A stretch of DNA of 64,000 bases from Ilyonectria destructans (Eukaryota; Ascomycota; Sordariomycetes; Hypocreales; Nectriaceae): contig JAHEWK010000018.1 of NCBI GenBank assembly GCA_020740775.1, positions 496,001-560,000 on the forward strand, read 5' to 3'. The notes beneath the pieces were generated by a model. The model was given only the letters and a program-made list of their open reading frames with translations. It ran no database searches and was not told where the DNA came from. Below, piece after piece: positions 30,362 through 40,792 of this stretch (its first letter is position 1; every line of letters starts with the position of its first letter). Both the position numbers and the translations under genes were made by a program.

Positions 30362-31708
30362 ATGGCACCTTTTCGAGCAACCATCTTCTCAATCCTCGCC
30401 AGCACTGCTCTGGTAATGGGCCATGGCTGTAACTCCGGCAGCTGTGTTGCCATAACCCAACCGTATTATCCCCCCGAAGCAGACTGCTGGGAGTACAAAG
30501 TTCCCGTCACCGTTACCTCGGAGAACCTCGTGTTTGACTTCCCCGACTGGCTGGATGACTACGCCTTGCAGGACTTCCTCACAGCAGCCACCACTCGAGC
30601 CCACGCTGGTTACCCAAGCCCTGTCATAGGAACCAAGAACGAAACTGCTTCTTACACCCTTGCGGCGTCCTTCTGCACCCCCAAGTCGAAGAATAAGAAG
30701 AAGACTGTGATTCTTGCCACTCATGGGATTGGGCAGCCTCGAAGCCACTGGAACTCTGCCTATCAGCCTGACGAGCACAACTTTGTTCAACACGCCATCA
30801 AGAATGGATACTCGGTTTGGTTCTACGATCGCCTTGGCACCGGAGAGTCTGAGAAGTAGGATATACATCACCCGTGAAGGGTTCACGAGATGCTAACATG
30901 GTCCAGAGTCTCCGGGTTTACCAACCAGCTTCGTGTACAAAAGGCGATTCTCGTCGAGCTTACCAAATTGGTCAAGTCTGGCAAGTTTACCGGATCCTTC
31001 GGTAAGCCGGACAAGCTGGTCGTCATGGGCTTCTCCTTTGGCTCGTTCATCACGCACTTTGCCGTGGCAGAGAATCCATCCATCGCAGACGCTGCGGTAC
31101 TGACAGGCATCAACTAGAACACTACCGGTATCAATGCAAATGGATTGGTTCGCTCATTTGTGCCTCGCGTTGCCTCGCTTCAGAACCCACGGCTTTTTGG
31201 GACGCTTGACCCTGGGTACTTGACTTGGGTGGATGCGATTGCACAAATCAACACGTGAGTCTCTATTCCTATTGGAATGACCTGCAACCTCGTTACTGAT
31301 AGGTTGGGCCGCCTATAGTTACTTCAAGTACCCGTTCTATGACCTGCCTACCGCGTCTTATTGCGAGGAGTACAAGCAACCATTTGCGATCGGCGAGTTT
31401 CTCACAATCACCGATGGCGAGTTCGATGCAAGCAGCTTCAAGGGTGCTGCTCTGGTGAGTCTGGTAATTCAAGGATGCTTAGGGCAAGCGATTGACATAT
31501 AATATTAGGCAATCGCCGGAAAGAATGACTACATCGTCTGTGACGGAGAATGCGAGGGCATCTATGAGGAACCGGCGCGAACAATCTGGAGAAACGCCAA
31601 GTTTACACCGTACCTGCACCCGAATTCGAGCCACAACTTCAACTTTCACCGAAACGCCACTGGTGCATATGGGGTTATCACCAATTTCTTGAAGTCCAAT
31701 GGGCTGTG
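30362..31708 (+). pseudogene. Secreted alpha/beta hydrolase with one in-frame stop codon
   Basis: Exons 30362-30855, 30907-31254, 31319-31454 and 31509-31708 join in phase. The product begins with a signal peptide (MAPFRATIFSILASTALVMG). It carries an ATHGIG oxyanion segment, the nucleophile elbow GFSFGS (GxSxG), a late Asp in KNDYIV and a His in SSHNFNFH. The whole catalytic apparatus is thus preserved, but codon 31115-31117 in exon 2 is TAG, followed by perfectly protein-like sequence (NTTGINANGLVRSF). One nonsense codon in an otherwise clean gene means a recent null allele, readthrough or a sequencing error. Substrate unknown; secreted esterase or lipase-like activity is the family expectation. 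Confidence 0.8.
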
Positions 31709-32675
31709 AGTGATACGGGATTCGGGTGTGTGCGAAGCATTGAGCGGACGGAGGCTAGCTGGGCGGAAGTTGTGAGGCCATGGAATGTTGATCGGCACAA
31801 TTCTTACGTTCTTTAATGATACTTTAGTCGAACTTAGATAGATTTACAATTTAAAAAGATGTCGTTTTGCAAATGAATGGTTCGTGCGTATCTCGTTCGT
31901 AAAATTTGGTTCGTCGCGTCTGGCTGATTCGCATAGAGTGAGATTAACAGACTTCATAATGACGCCGTCTACATCCTGCCATGTAACCCAACGCCTTTTT
32001 ACTCGCCAATTGAAAGATAGACGTGACACCTTCTATCTGAGTAGCTATTGGACACTCGCTCAGTGCTGGCAATCTCCAGGGTGGGACCGGGGGCTGACGT
32101 GTGAAAGATGGCGCCGTTGATTCCGACTGCCGTAGCGCTTGAAGGCTTGTAGCGCATGCATTCATACGAATAGCGCATGCAGAAGGGTGCTCAGCCCTAC
32201 GGGAAGCCCGCCAACAGAGATACAGACACTGATAGACACCAGGGTGCCCTGTTTCTAGTAGCCTAGGGTTCGGGCTTGCCGGCGACTTGGGCTGAATCCC
32301 ACCCTCAAGGCCTCTCGCGTCAGCCGCAATTCCCAGGATCTGAGGACATTTCGGCATTTGCTATCTACCTTTTCACAGCCACCATTGGACTGTGACGAAT
32401 TTTCGGAACTTTACAAGGCCTCTAATAAACCATTTCTTACATAGAACGCCCTGACATTCCTCGCGCCTGAACCGACGTATGGGAACCGTTATAAACACAG
32501 CATCATTTCTCACCCTCCAACACGTGTTTCAATTCTTAGCGCTCGCTCATCACCGGCTTCATCGTTTGTCCTCGTGATCAATCAATTCGCGAGCATCAAG
32601 TCACCGACATACAGAAATCACCAGTCCCCAACACTGCAACGCCTAACCTAAGTCGCATCCTCACATCCGTCCAGC
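31709..32675. other. Intergenic, promoter of the second Zn2Cys6 gene
   Basis: No coding-like ORF. A direct repeat TAGCGCATGCA/TAGCGCATGCAGA sits at about 32150 and 32171. The region before 32675 is CA/CT-rich, as expected for a fungal 5' leader. Confidence 0.45.
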
Positions 32676-34411
32676 ATGGTGGGCGTTCCCGGTCGCAGCA
32701 AAGGCTGCAATACCTGTCGGAAGCGACGGGTCAAATGCGGTAAGATTGAACGTCACGCATATGCCTCATCTTCATCTGCTGAACCTCCACAGACGAGACC
32801 AAACCCACTTGTCTCCGGTGCACCAAAGGCGGCTTCGAATGTCTCGGTTACGAGCGAGCTCGTCTTTGGCATCATACCTCCACCGCACCATTTCCAGTGA
32901 CGACACTGCGAATCCCGGAGACTGTGGGCCAGCACGATGCGATTGTGCTAGCAGCGGATCGCATGCCGTCCCCGCCTCCGGAGCTCGGCCTGATTGCGTT
33001 CCAAGGCGACTTCTGCTTCTCATTCATGTTTTCCAACTTTGTCTGGCGCTCTTATGGCGCTCTTTGGCTTGATCAGGCCGCCCAGGGCAGGCTTGGGGGC
33101 CTCTCGCTTGACGCGACAAAAGCCCTCGCGCAAGCCAACTTTGGAAGACTGAACCACAAGTCTGATATTGAGCTCGAGGGAGTGGTGCAGTATGGACAGT
33201 GTCTGAAGACCCTAGCAGATGATCTCGGCAAGTGCATGACCTTGGTACAGGGTGCGGAAGACTTGCTGGTTCCAATCTTGGTGTTGCTGATGCATGCGGT
33301 GAGTGGAAGCGTAGAAAACTATGGCAACGGGGCTAACTTGGCTTAGGCATCGCACGCTGATCGCACTGGAGCCATGTTCCATCTCAAAGGAATCGCAAGG
33401 CTGTTGTATCTTTGCGGGCCAAAGGCTTTCCAACAACAACCCTATCTCAATGCATTCGAGGCTGCGAGAGCCACACTAGTAAGGGACCGATAACAATACC
33501 ACGACTTTGAGCTTAGCTAACCAAGGCACTAGCTGATTGCCGGGCTGGTTGGAAAGCAACGGCTCTTCTTTGACGACATCAAGTGGCGAACCGTGCCTTG
33601 GGCGCTGAATCCGGCCTCAAAGACACCGCAAAGCGAGCTTCTTGACATCCTCGTTGTCGTACCCGGCATACTGCAGGACCACGCAGCTTCCGAGAAGGTA
33701 GCGGCTCTCGAAGCCTTTTCGCACTTGGATATAGCGGAAAGAGTTCAGGAGCAACTAACAATACTATACCAATGGCGTTGGCGATGGCAGGCGGATTCCG
33801 GCGACCAGGTCACTGCTGATACCGGCAGAACATGGCAACCCAACGGAGCCGCCGCCGCGGTCTTGGGCTCTATCGGAACTTCTAGGCATTTGAGACGCCT
33901 CCGGTTTGGTAAATTCATCGCCGCCACTGAGATAATGCTCTACAACGCGACCCTGATGTGGCTTCTCGCCCTCCTTTGGAAGACGGACCCCCTCGGCGCG
34001 GGCGGACGCATCGAAGCTTGTGCGACTGCTGCAATGCCCGAGGACGATGAGACTAGATGCAGGTCATTTGAGCCGTTCCGCCGCCCGGGCGCGTCACTGA
34101 CAGTTCGCGATCCTGCCATGGAAGTCTGCCTCGCGTTTGAATGGGTGAGCCGTCATCACAGCCGGAGCAAAGACCCATCATTTTTGTACTTGTTTCCAGT
34201 GGGCATGGCGATGAGCGTCCTGGGTCAAGAACCAGAAATCAAGAAATGGGCGCAGGCGCTGTTGGAGAAGAGCCCGATTACAGCAAACTATGCCCAGGGC
34301 GACAACCCGGCGGGTTTTGGATTTTACCTGACTCCGCAGGCATTGCATCCTGACGAAATCCAGGCCACGCAACAGTTATTCTCGATTCCGGACTTGGTGG
34401 CCGTGAACTAG
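32676..34411 (+). CDS. Zn2Cys6 transcription factor
   Basis: Four exons, 32676-32739, 32793-33298, 33347-33478 and 33533-34411, 526 residues with all phases closing. The first intron splits the zinc cluster after Cys21, a common position in fungal Zn2Cys6 genes. The cluster is Cys11, 14, 21, 28, 31, 38 (GCNTCRKRRVKC, then DETKPTCLRC). The rest is the helical fungal-specific transcription factor type 2 region (FQGDFCFSFMFSNFVWRSYG, later TEIMLYNATLMWLLALLW). This architecture is frequent in Sordariomycetes next to catabolic or secondary-metabolite genes. Targets are unknown. The nearest neighbours are the broken hydrolase upstream and a tiny gene downstream, so a pathway cannot be assigned. 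Confidence 0.87.
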
Positions 34412-34818
34412 GTGCTCGTCGGGCACAGTTCTATTGTGAAAGATTACCTCTTCATCGGTTAGAAATTGAGAGCTTATCCTATTCAACCTGTCTTCATTCC
34501 TCCCAAAGTATATGTGAATTCCTCAGGGAAGAAGGGAGGATTTAACATATTTCAGATGCGAGAATCCGAATTGCGCATTTGGTGCAACTGGGGATAATAA
34601 GAGAGACGGAATAGGTACGATTGGTAAAAACAAAACCTACAAAATAGCCTCTATAATTATCTATATATGCCAATCTCCCGTAATCTGCCTGCTAGTATCA
34701 TTGCTTCTGCCCAGGTCCTCGCGGTTGCCTTTACCGTCTATCATTCGCAATATATCGTAGTCCACTTTTGCTCAGCCAAAGACTCATACATCTTCACATT
34801 GTCTCTAGAACTTGACTT
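34412..34818. other. Convergent intergenic region
   Basis: 407 bp between the 3' ends of the Zn2Cys6 gene and the tiny minus-strand gene. Nothing recognisable apart from AT-rich stretches fitting polyadenylation regions. Confidence 0.45.
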
Positions 34819-35163
34819 CTAGTCAAACCCTTGAAACAAGTCGTCATCGCCAGAGAAAGAAAAGAAATCTGGAGGACAAAGACCGCCAGATGTGCCCGTG
34901 CCTTGTCCCTGGTTCGGACTGTCTTGGTTGGGACTCGTTGACTTGGGTTTGGATGAACTGCTCTAATTTTAAATGTTAGAATCATAAGCTTTCATCTTCA
35001 TTTGTTCCAAACAGGATTCTTCATACCGATTTCTTGTTGCTCTTCTTGCCATCACTTTTCGATTGTTTCTGTTTTTTCCCTCCCCCACTCTTGTCTCTGC
35101 CTGCCTGGAATTAGATGTACGCCCTCAACTTGGATATCCGAAGCCCTTACTGGATGATGGCAT
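34819..35163 (-). CDS. Candidate tiny three-exon gene, Lys/Ser-rich protein of 76 residues
   Basis: Exon 1, 35163-35151 (ATG plus three codons and one base). Exon 2, 35100-35027 (acceptor GGCAG, donor GTATGA). Exon 3, 34962-34819 (acceptor TTAG), ending TAG. Joined, they give a continuous 231-nt frame. The N-terminal half is very basic and disordered (KSGGGKKQKQSKSDGKKSNK). The middle is Ser/Pro/Gln-rich and the C-terminus is acidic and aromatic (CPPDFFSFSGDDDLFQGFD). The acidic-aromatic tail resembles a short activation or protein-docking motif, which is inference. No family is recognised. Each splice choice is plausible but weak by itself, so the model needs transcript support. Confidence 0.45.
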
Positions 35164-36819
35164 AGTCAATCTTCAGTATGCGACGTTTCCGAATTAAAAG
35201 CGAGTAGTTCAGTGGTTCACAACTGTCGCGATAGTTCTGGTAACTCAGTATCACACTAGCGTCTGATCTAGCTTAAATATTGTCACAATTTCATCGTCAT
35301 CATCTTTCTGAAAGACCTTTATACAAATGTCTGGGACCTCGGGACCAACTGGTCGACGGCTGGCTCCCTCCAACGAGTATGTGCTCAAAGGCTTAGGTCA
35401 TGACGAAAGTCTGGGGTGCTACAACATGGAACAACTTCATACAATCCAATGATCTTGTATCGCCAGGGTTGAGTTAAAATTCAGCCTTGGGGAATTGTAC
35501 ATTTGTCATTCCAAATACTCCGTCTGGGAGGGACTTGCGAGCAACCGAGATACAACGTAGGCATCATTTTGCTATCCTCAAATATGAGAGGTCGCAAGGT
35601 AAACAGCAGCTGACATTCAGCAGTGAAAAGGCAACAGCTATGGGGGCTTGGTGGATGCGACCATGACGTTTTCTCTCGGTCCAAGCCTCATGGCTCCCGA
35701 TTCTGCGAGCGACCGAGGGAAAACTCAGGCTAGGATCTGGTATTTGAGATAGTTTAATTCCCGGGGAAAAGGGCAGCCAATCGATACAGGTGACAGGGAT
35801 ACCAGCTCTCTGGGGCTGAAGCGGCTCATTCCAGCCTGTTTCGTCATGGAAGAAAGCATAAAGACAAGGTGGGACTAAGCTTAACATACTAGCCGCGTTA
35901 TTGCACGGAATCTGTCATGGTTGGCAGGGTTTTAGCTGCCGTAGATGGAGCCTGTCTGAATGATTCCATTCTTCATTCTGTTGGCTGTGCAGTGGAACCC
36001 TGAAGCCCTGAAACCCCGGCGTCAGCTGTGGCTTGGCCGACACTGGCGTATTTACGACGCCCGCAAAGTGGGAACAGGATGTGGAATCAAGCAGTGGCTG
36101 ACTACACCAATCAGCGTCGACTTCAGAATACGACCGTCTCCCAATCTGGTTAGAAAACGCGAGCTGCCTCGGTTCAACATGGGGGCTGACAAGAGTTAAA
36201 CGTCATGACGCCAACACCAAGGGCTCGGTTGCCGCTGCAGAAGCCACTCGAAATGTATCTCGCTGTGATTGGCCTGTATTTGTTGCAATGCATGGGACTT
36301 TGCATCCTCCAAGAGTTCAACTCCTTCATCATTGGCAGATCCCTTGCTGTCGTGGCTCGCAATTACCACCCTCGGTTGACGAGCATGGCACTATTCACTC
36401 TACGAACATGACATAGCCCTATCAAGCCAAGGATTGCGAGCTGGTAATATCCCAGGGTCGGAAACGGGCTGGATCCTGCCTTCACTAGCCAGTAGTGGCT
36501 CCTCCAGATATCCCAGCCCTACCTCCTCCACGCCACATGATGCACTGGCATCGCAGCGAGTCCAATGGACCCGGACCCAGGTCTTTTTTTCTTGGATCCT
36601 TGTTTTAAACAGTTCAGCTGGCGCTGACATGCATAATCACCATATGCATGTACTCAAAATGTGGTGGACAGATGCCGTGCCCTCGATCTATAAGAGTCCA
36701 TGTTGCGCCCGACGATCTACTGCTTCGTTCTGCTCTGACCAGACACAGCTGGCGCATCGATTCAAATAATATCGAGTCTTTTCTACCCAAACCTCTAAAA
36801 ACCATCAATTTCCACCACA
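35164..36819. other. Intergenic, 1.65 kb
   Basis: Between the tiny minus-strand gene and the DUF1223 gene. Short ORFs on both strands have no recognisable motif. A CTATAAGAG TATA-like box lies at about 36688, some 130 bp before the DUF1223 ATG. Confidence 0.45.
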
Positions 36820-37605
36820 ATGGCCTCCATCCTTCGAAAGCTCTTCCGCCGCAAGAAGCAGCCACCCTTGGTCTGCGCCATCACTCTCGACGATGATGGC
36901 CACCCTATCGGCGACGATCCCAATCACAGACACACATCTGCGTGTTTTATCGACTTTGAACCCCTCGCCGTTGTTGAGCTGTTCCAGTCTCAGGGCTGTC
37001 AGTCTTGCCCGCCAGCCATCCCCGGCATTCACGACGGGTCGAGCCACCCGAACCTCCTTCTCCTCACTTACGATGTCACCATCTTCGATCACTCGGGCTG
37101 GAAGGACACTTTTGCTCAGCCCGCCTGGGACCAACGCCAACGAGCATACGTCAAGAGGTGGAATCGAAACAGCCTCTTCACTCCCCAAGTCGTCGTCAAT
37201 GGTGCGTCTGATGGCTCCGGTGCGGGCGGCAAGGGCGAAGTCCAAGAGATCGTGGGTCGCTTTCGAGAGATGCAACGGGCCATGGACTGGCACATCTACC
37301 TTGACGTCAACGACACCGATGTTCGCATCGACTCTGACAGATATGAGGTGGAGGCCCATGACATCCTTCTGGTGCTCTACAATGCCGGAGAGGAAGTCGT
37401 AAAAATAGGGAAAGGACCCAACAAGGGCAAGAAAGTCAAGCACCGCAACATTGTTACAAACGTCATCAAGATTGGGCTGTGGACTGGCGGAGATCTTACT
37501 GTGTCTCTTCCTTCGCCCAAGTCATCGATGGAGCCAGGGCAGGACGCTGTAATTCTTCTCCAACAAGGCGCCGGCGGGCCGATCGTTGCCGTCGCCAAAG
37601 TTTGA
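36820..37605 (+). CDS. DUF1223 thioredoxin-fold-like protein
   Basis: 261 residues, single exon, no signal peptide. The DUF1223 hallmark ELFQSQGCQSCPP carries a CxxC pair (Cys60, Cys63) in a thioredoxin-like position. It is followed by the family motifs LTYDVTIFDHSGWKD, FAQPAWDQRQRAY and LFTPQVVVNG. The basic N-terminus (LRKLFRRKK) is an extension before the domain. DUF1223 proteins are widespread in bacteria and fungi without a proven reaction; a redox or thiol function is suggested only by the CxxC. A long ORF on the opposite strand is a shadow. Confidence 0.85.
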   Translation: MASILRKLFRRKKQPPLVCAITLDDDGHPIGDDPNHRHTSACFIDFEPLAVVELFQSQGCQSCPPAIPGIHDGSSHPNLLLLTYDVTIFDHSGWKDTFAQPAWDQRQRAYVKRWNRNSLFTPQVVVNGASDGSGAGGKGEVQEIVGRFREMQRAMDWHIYLDVNDTDVRIDSDRYEVEAHDILLVLYNAGEEVVKIGKGPNKGKKVKHRNIVTNVIKIGLWTGGDLTVSLPSPKSSMEPGQDAVILLQQGAGGPIVAVAKV

Positions 37606-37762
37606 TGGTGAGGATGAGGAGCTGGGAGTGTATCTTCTACGTATGCATAGGAATAGGACATGGACAAATTGAACCCATGGAACCACTGCTTCAAGCCGCG
37701 TTTATCAATAATATGTGAATTAACAATAATGTTGCTAATAGGCCGATGGGGAAATGACTATA

Positions 37763-38845
37763 CTAGGATGTTGGTTCAACTTCACTAAGGAATTTGATGA
37801 CATTTCTCAAAATCTGGAAAGTAGTGTTGTCCTCGCCTGATTTCTCGACATCCACATTTCCACCCTGGAGGTCAAATCCATGTTCTCCATCGTCAGGAAA
37901 CTCTGTGCGTACTTGGATCCCAGCGGCTCGCAGCTTTTCCGCCGCTTGCATACTTGGCTCCACAGGCACAGCAGAATCGTTCTTGCCGTGGAGTATCATA
38001 GTGCGAGGGAATTTCGTCAGGTCCCCAAATGCCAGAGGAAAAAGGTTTCTATGCTGCTGGGGGATCGCTGCAACTCCTTCCTTGGCAACAGCTTGACCAA
38101 GCCCCTCAACGCCAGTCATGTAATCCAGGTATATGGCATCAATATGGAGAGCCGAAGCTAGCGCTAAACGCGGAGCTTCGATGGGATCTCCTGGATCCAA
38201 AGGATACCCAGACAGCACACGCCTATCGTCGTCCTGTCTTGCCTTTGGGAAGTCGGCCAAAATCGAGGCCGTCTCCACCACTGGTTTACCGAAGACATTG
38301 GTTCCGGGAGTCGTGTATCGAGAAAAAGTAGCATCCAGCATACCATAGATCAACAAAAGTGCACTCGGTTGTTTAGTGACTGTGGCGGCTGTTGCCAACG
38401 CCAGATACCCTCCTGCACTCGACCCTGCCAGCAAAACATTGTCGATGGTGCGACCAAGTATCTGCGGGAGAGATGACAAAACCCATTCATAGGCATCCAC
38501 TGCGTCTTCAAGAGAGCTCTGTGCTGTTGTCTCTGGCAATAGGCGATAATCTGGAGTCACAAAGATCCATTTTCGAGAGGCGCAGGCATGTAAAAGCCAG
38601 TAGGGAATAAATGAATATCGATCGCCAAAAATCTAGAACCAAAAGTCAATGGAGTGACACTCACGGCGGTACTGTCTGCTTACTAGGAAGCCACCGTGAT
38701 AATGCAGGAGAACCGTGCTCGTCGATCCATCGTCTGTGAGCTCTGGGTACGCGACGTCAATGTTGATGTCGCCATCACGGGCAGACTTGAAGCTAAGCGA
38801 CTTGGACTTGTAGCCATCCAGTCCATCTAGGGGGAATGTGTCCAT
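37763..38845 (-). CDS. Alpha/beta hydrolase-3 family (HSL-type) esterase
   Basis: Two exons, 38845-38684 and 38632-37763, 343 residues. The intron (GTAAGC...CTAG, 51 nt) falls within the oxyanion-hole region: YHGGFL in exon 1 continues as IFGDRYSFIPYW in exon 2. The catalytic triad is Ser126 in GSSAGG, Asp273 in HGKNDSAVP and His305 in DGEHGFD. HGG at residues 50-52 is the hormone-sensitive-lipase oxyanion motif. No signal peptide, so an intracellular esterase or lactonase is likely; substrate unknown. The gene converges on the DUF1223 gene with 157 bp between stops. Confidence 0.88.
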
Positions 38846-40204
38846 GTTGGGAGAGAATGTGTAGTGTGCGATATGGAGTGGGTTGGGCGTACGGCAAATG
38901 AGCACCGATTGAGTGACTTTGAAGCTGTGAGGAGAGAGCCAAAAGAGTGCTCAGTTTGGAAATGACGGGTGTTAGAAGATGACCCTGTATTACGAAACCT
39001 CTGATAGATTGATATGCTAACCCTAGTAAGAAGAGGGGCCTGATAACCCCTCTTTCGGCCGGTCCGGATAAACGGCACAAGCAATCATCATCATCATCAC
39101 TGCTTTGAACACTCTCCATTTGATCAAATTGACCGTAACGGATCCCTCAATCGGCTAGCTCGGAACCTCCATTTGATTCCGGGTGCAGAATAAATGGAGC
39201 CATTAGGCAGCCGTTTGTTCGGGGTAGGGTAGGCTACTCGCCGAGAATTGAGTATCTCGAGCTTGCCTTCTGTGCACGAAATCGTCCATCGTCTCGTGTC
39301 ACGGGTATTCCTAAAACTGGAGGGTATCGAAATACGGTTAAAGGGCAAGAACTTCTTGAGTGCCCTAACATCGGAAGCTGGAGGAGTGGACATCTGATTA
39401 CTGGGAGGCTAGGGGGCGCTAGAGTTGGCGAGTGTCGACAGCGCTGTTTATTTGAGCACATCGCAACTCTGGGCCCTGATAAATGTTGACATATATCGGA
39501 TGACTCGGAAGCCTACAAACATATTGATTAGTTATTGCGACTGCTAGTTTGGGCTGATATTCCTCTCCATAACACAATCGTTGGTGACGGCGATTGAATT
39601 GCGTGCTCAGTCGCTCAAAACAATACCAAGCCACGCTTTGTTAGCATGATTGATACCTAACTTTAGTCACAGAAAGCACAAGAATCCATCTGCACTTGGT
39701 ATACACAGATATGTTACACCAATGGTTGTCACGCTGAGCGTGAAAACCCTCCGCAGCTAAAAGCCCTTGTCGTGCTAAAGACATTGTCTTTGAGTGGGCA
39801 CGTAATTCTGGACACGTTACCATACGCGCGGCTCAGCGGCACTATTGCTCTCCAGAATACCCTACATGGCTACCAGACATGCAATCGATGTGCCTCAGGA
39901 AATACGGCGAATTGTTCCAGATTTACTTGGCTTTGGGTCACTAGAATGGACGATAATGTAACTGTTTGTGCCGGCTTGTAATCCAAAGCAGATAAAGACT
40001 CAACGCCCCGGGTGCTGCTTGAGGACAGTCGAAGTCGGGTCTGGTCGCAAGTGTGTTTCCACAACATTCAAGATATTTTTTCTAAGCGATCTGCGAGCGT
40101 ATTTAACATAGCTAGGTTCGTACGGCGAGGCCAACAGCTAGACTACTGATTATTGGTCCACCTTGTAGCAGACCCTCACAGGCAATGTCCGTACCAAACA
40201 ATTG
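38846..40204. other. Intergenic, 1.36 kb
   Basis: Promoter of the HSL-type esterase plus unexplained sequence. A minus-strand ORF at 39124-39393 (MSTPPASDVRALKKFLPF) and an overlapping frame look weakly protein-like, but I recognise no family. A short ATCATCATC run lies near 39084. Confidence 0.4.
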
Positions 40205-40792
40205 TCAATCGTCTTTGATCAAAACCCCTCCGTCAGCGCCCTCGGTCCCATCGCGAACTCCCAGGTACACAATGTCGTGCATGATTTGTTTCCAAACTCC
40301 AGTTTCATTATCTGACTTTTCAAGCCGCCACCAGTACTTTGCTTTGACTAGAAAGCCTTTGCCATCGCCGTCGTCCATCCACATGTCAACCTTCATGCCC
40401 ACCCAGTTCTCAGACTTGGCTCTACTCTGCACCTCGGTGACGGATGAGAAGCCGGCGGGAATAACATGCTCGTTTGTGCCAAAATCGGTTGCCTCAGCAG
40501 TGGTGAGGGGTCGGATGGTGTAGTAATTGGCCTTTGTATTTGAGCCCACAGATTCACCATCCTTCAGTTGGCCAGCGTCGCGAAGGATGCGAGCAACTAG
40601 CTCTCCACCTTCTCCAAGATACCGCACTATTGTTGCTGCATCACGAGCGGCGTAGGTGGGGTCTTGACGACAGATCTGAAGACATTTCTCCGAGTAGAAG
40701 GCCCCCTTCCCTTCGGGTTCTTTCGTTTGCCTGTACTTGGCGTAGAGATCACAGAGGTGGCCAAAGGGATCTGAAGAGTGATCCGAAGCCAT
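40205..40792 (-). CDS. Small conserved fungal protein of unknown function
   Basis: 195 residues from the ATG at 40790-40792 (MASDHSS). Earlier codons in frame (from 40858) do not look like a start region. It begins with a helix (FGHLCDLYAKYRQ), has KGAFYSEKCLQICR and IVRYLGEGGELVARILR, then a beta-rich half ending KYWWRLEKSDNETGVWKQI, HDIVYLGVRDG. This layout is reminiscent of SnoaL/NTF2-like small fungal proteins with a wide pocket, but no catalytic motif is visible. Low-complexity is absent and codon use is like the neighbours, so it is probably real. Confidence 0.65.
   Translation of the reverse strand: MASDHSSDPFGHLCDLYAKYRQTKEPEGKGAFYSEKCLQICRQDPTYAARDAATIVRYLGEGGELVARILRDAGQLKDGESVGSNTKANYYTIRPLTTAEATDFGTNEHVIPAGFSSVTEVQSRAKSENWVGMKVDMWMDDGDGKGFLVKAKYWWRLEKSDNETGVWKQIMHDIVYLGVRDGTEGADGGVLIKDD

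Noticed and set aside
32150..32185. Direct repeat TAGCGCATGCA
   Set aside because: Two short copies only, with no partner gene or dyad structure to give them meaning.
35200..35300. tRNA-like string AGTAGTTCAGTGGTTCAC
   Set aside because: It resembles a D-arm, but no acceptor stem, anticodon loop or T-arm can be folded around it.
39124..39461. Protein-like scraps on the minus strand upstream of the HSL-type esterase
   Set aside because: Two overlapping frames look partly coding, but neither shows a motif I recognise and no exon structure fits.
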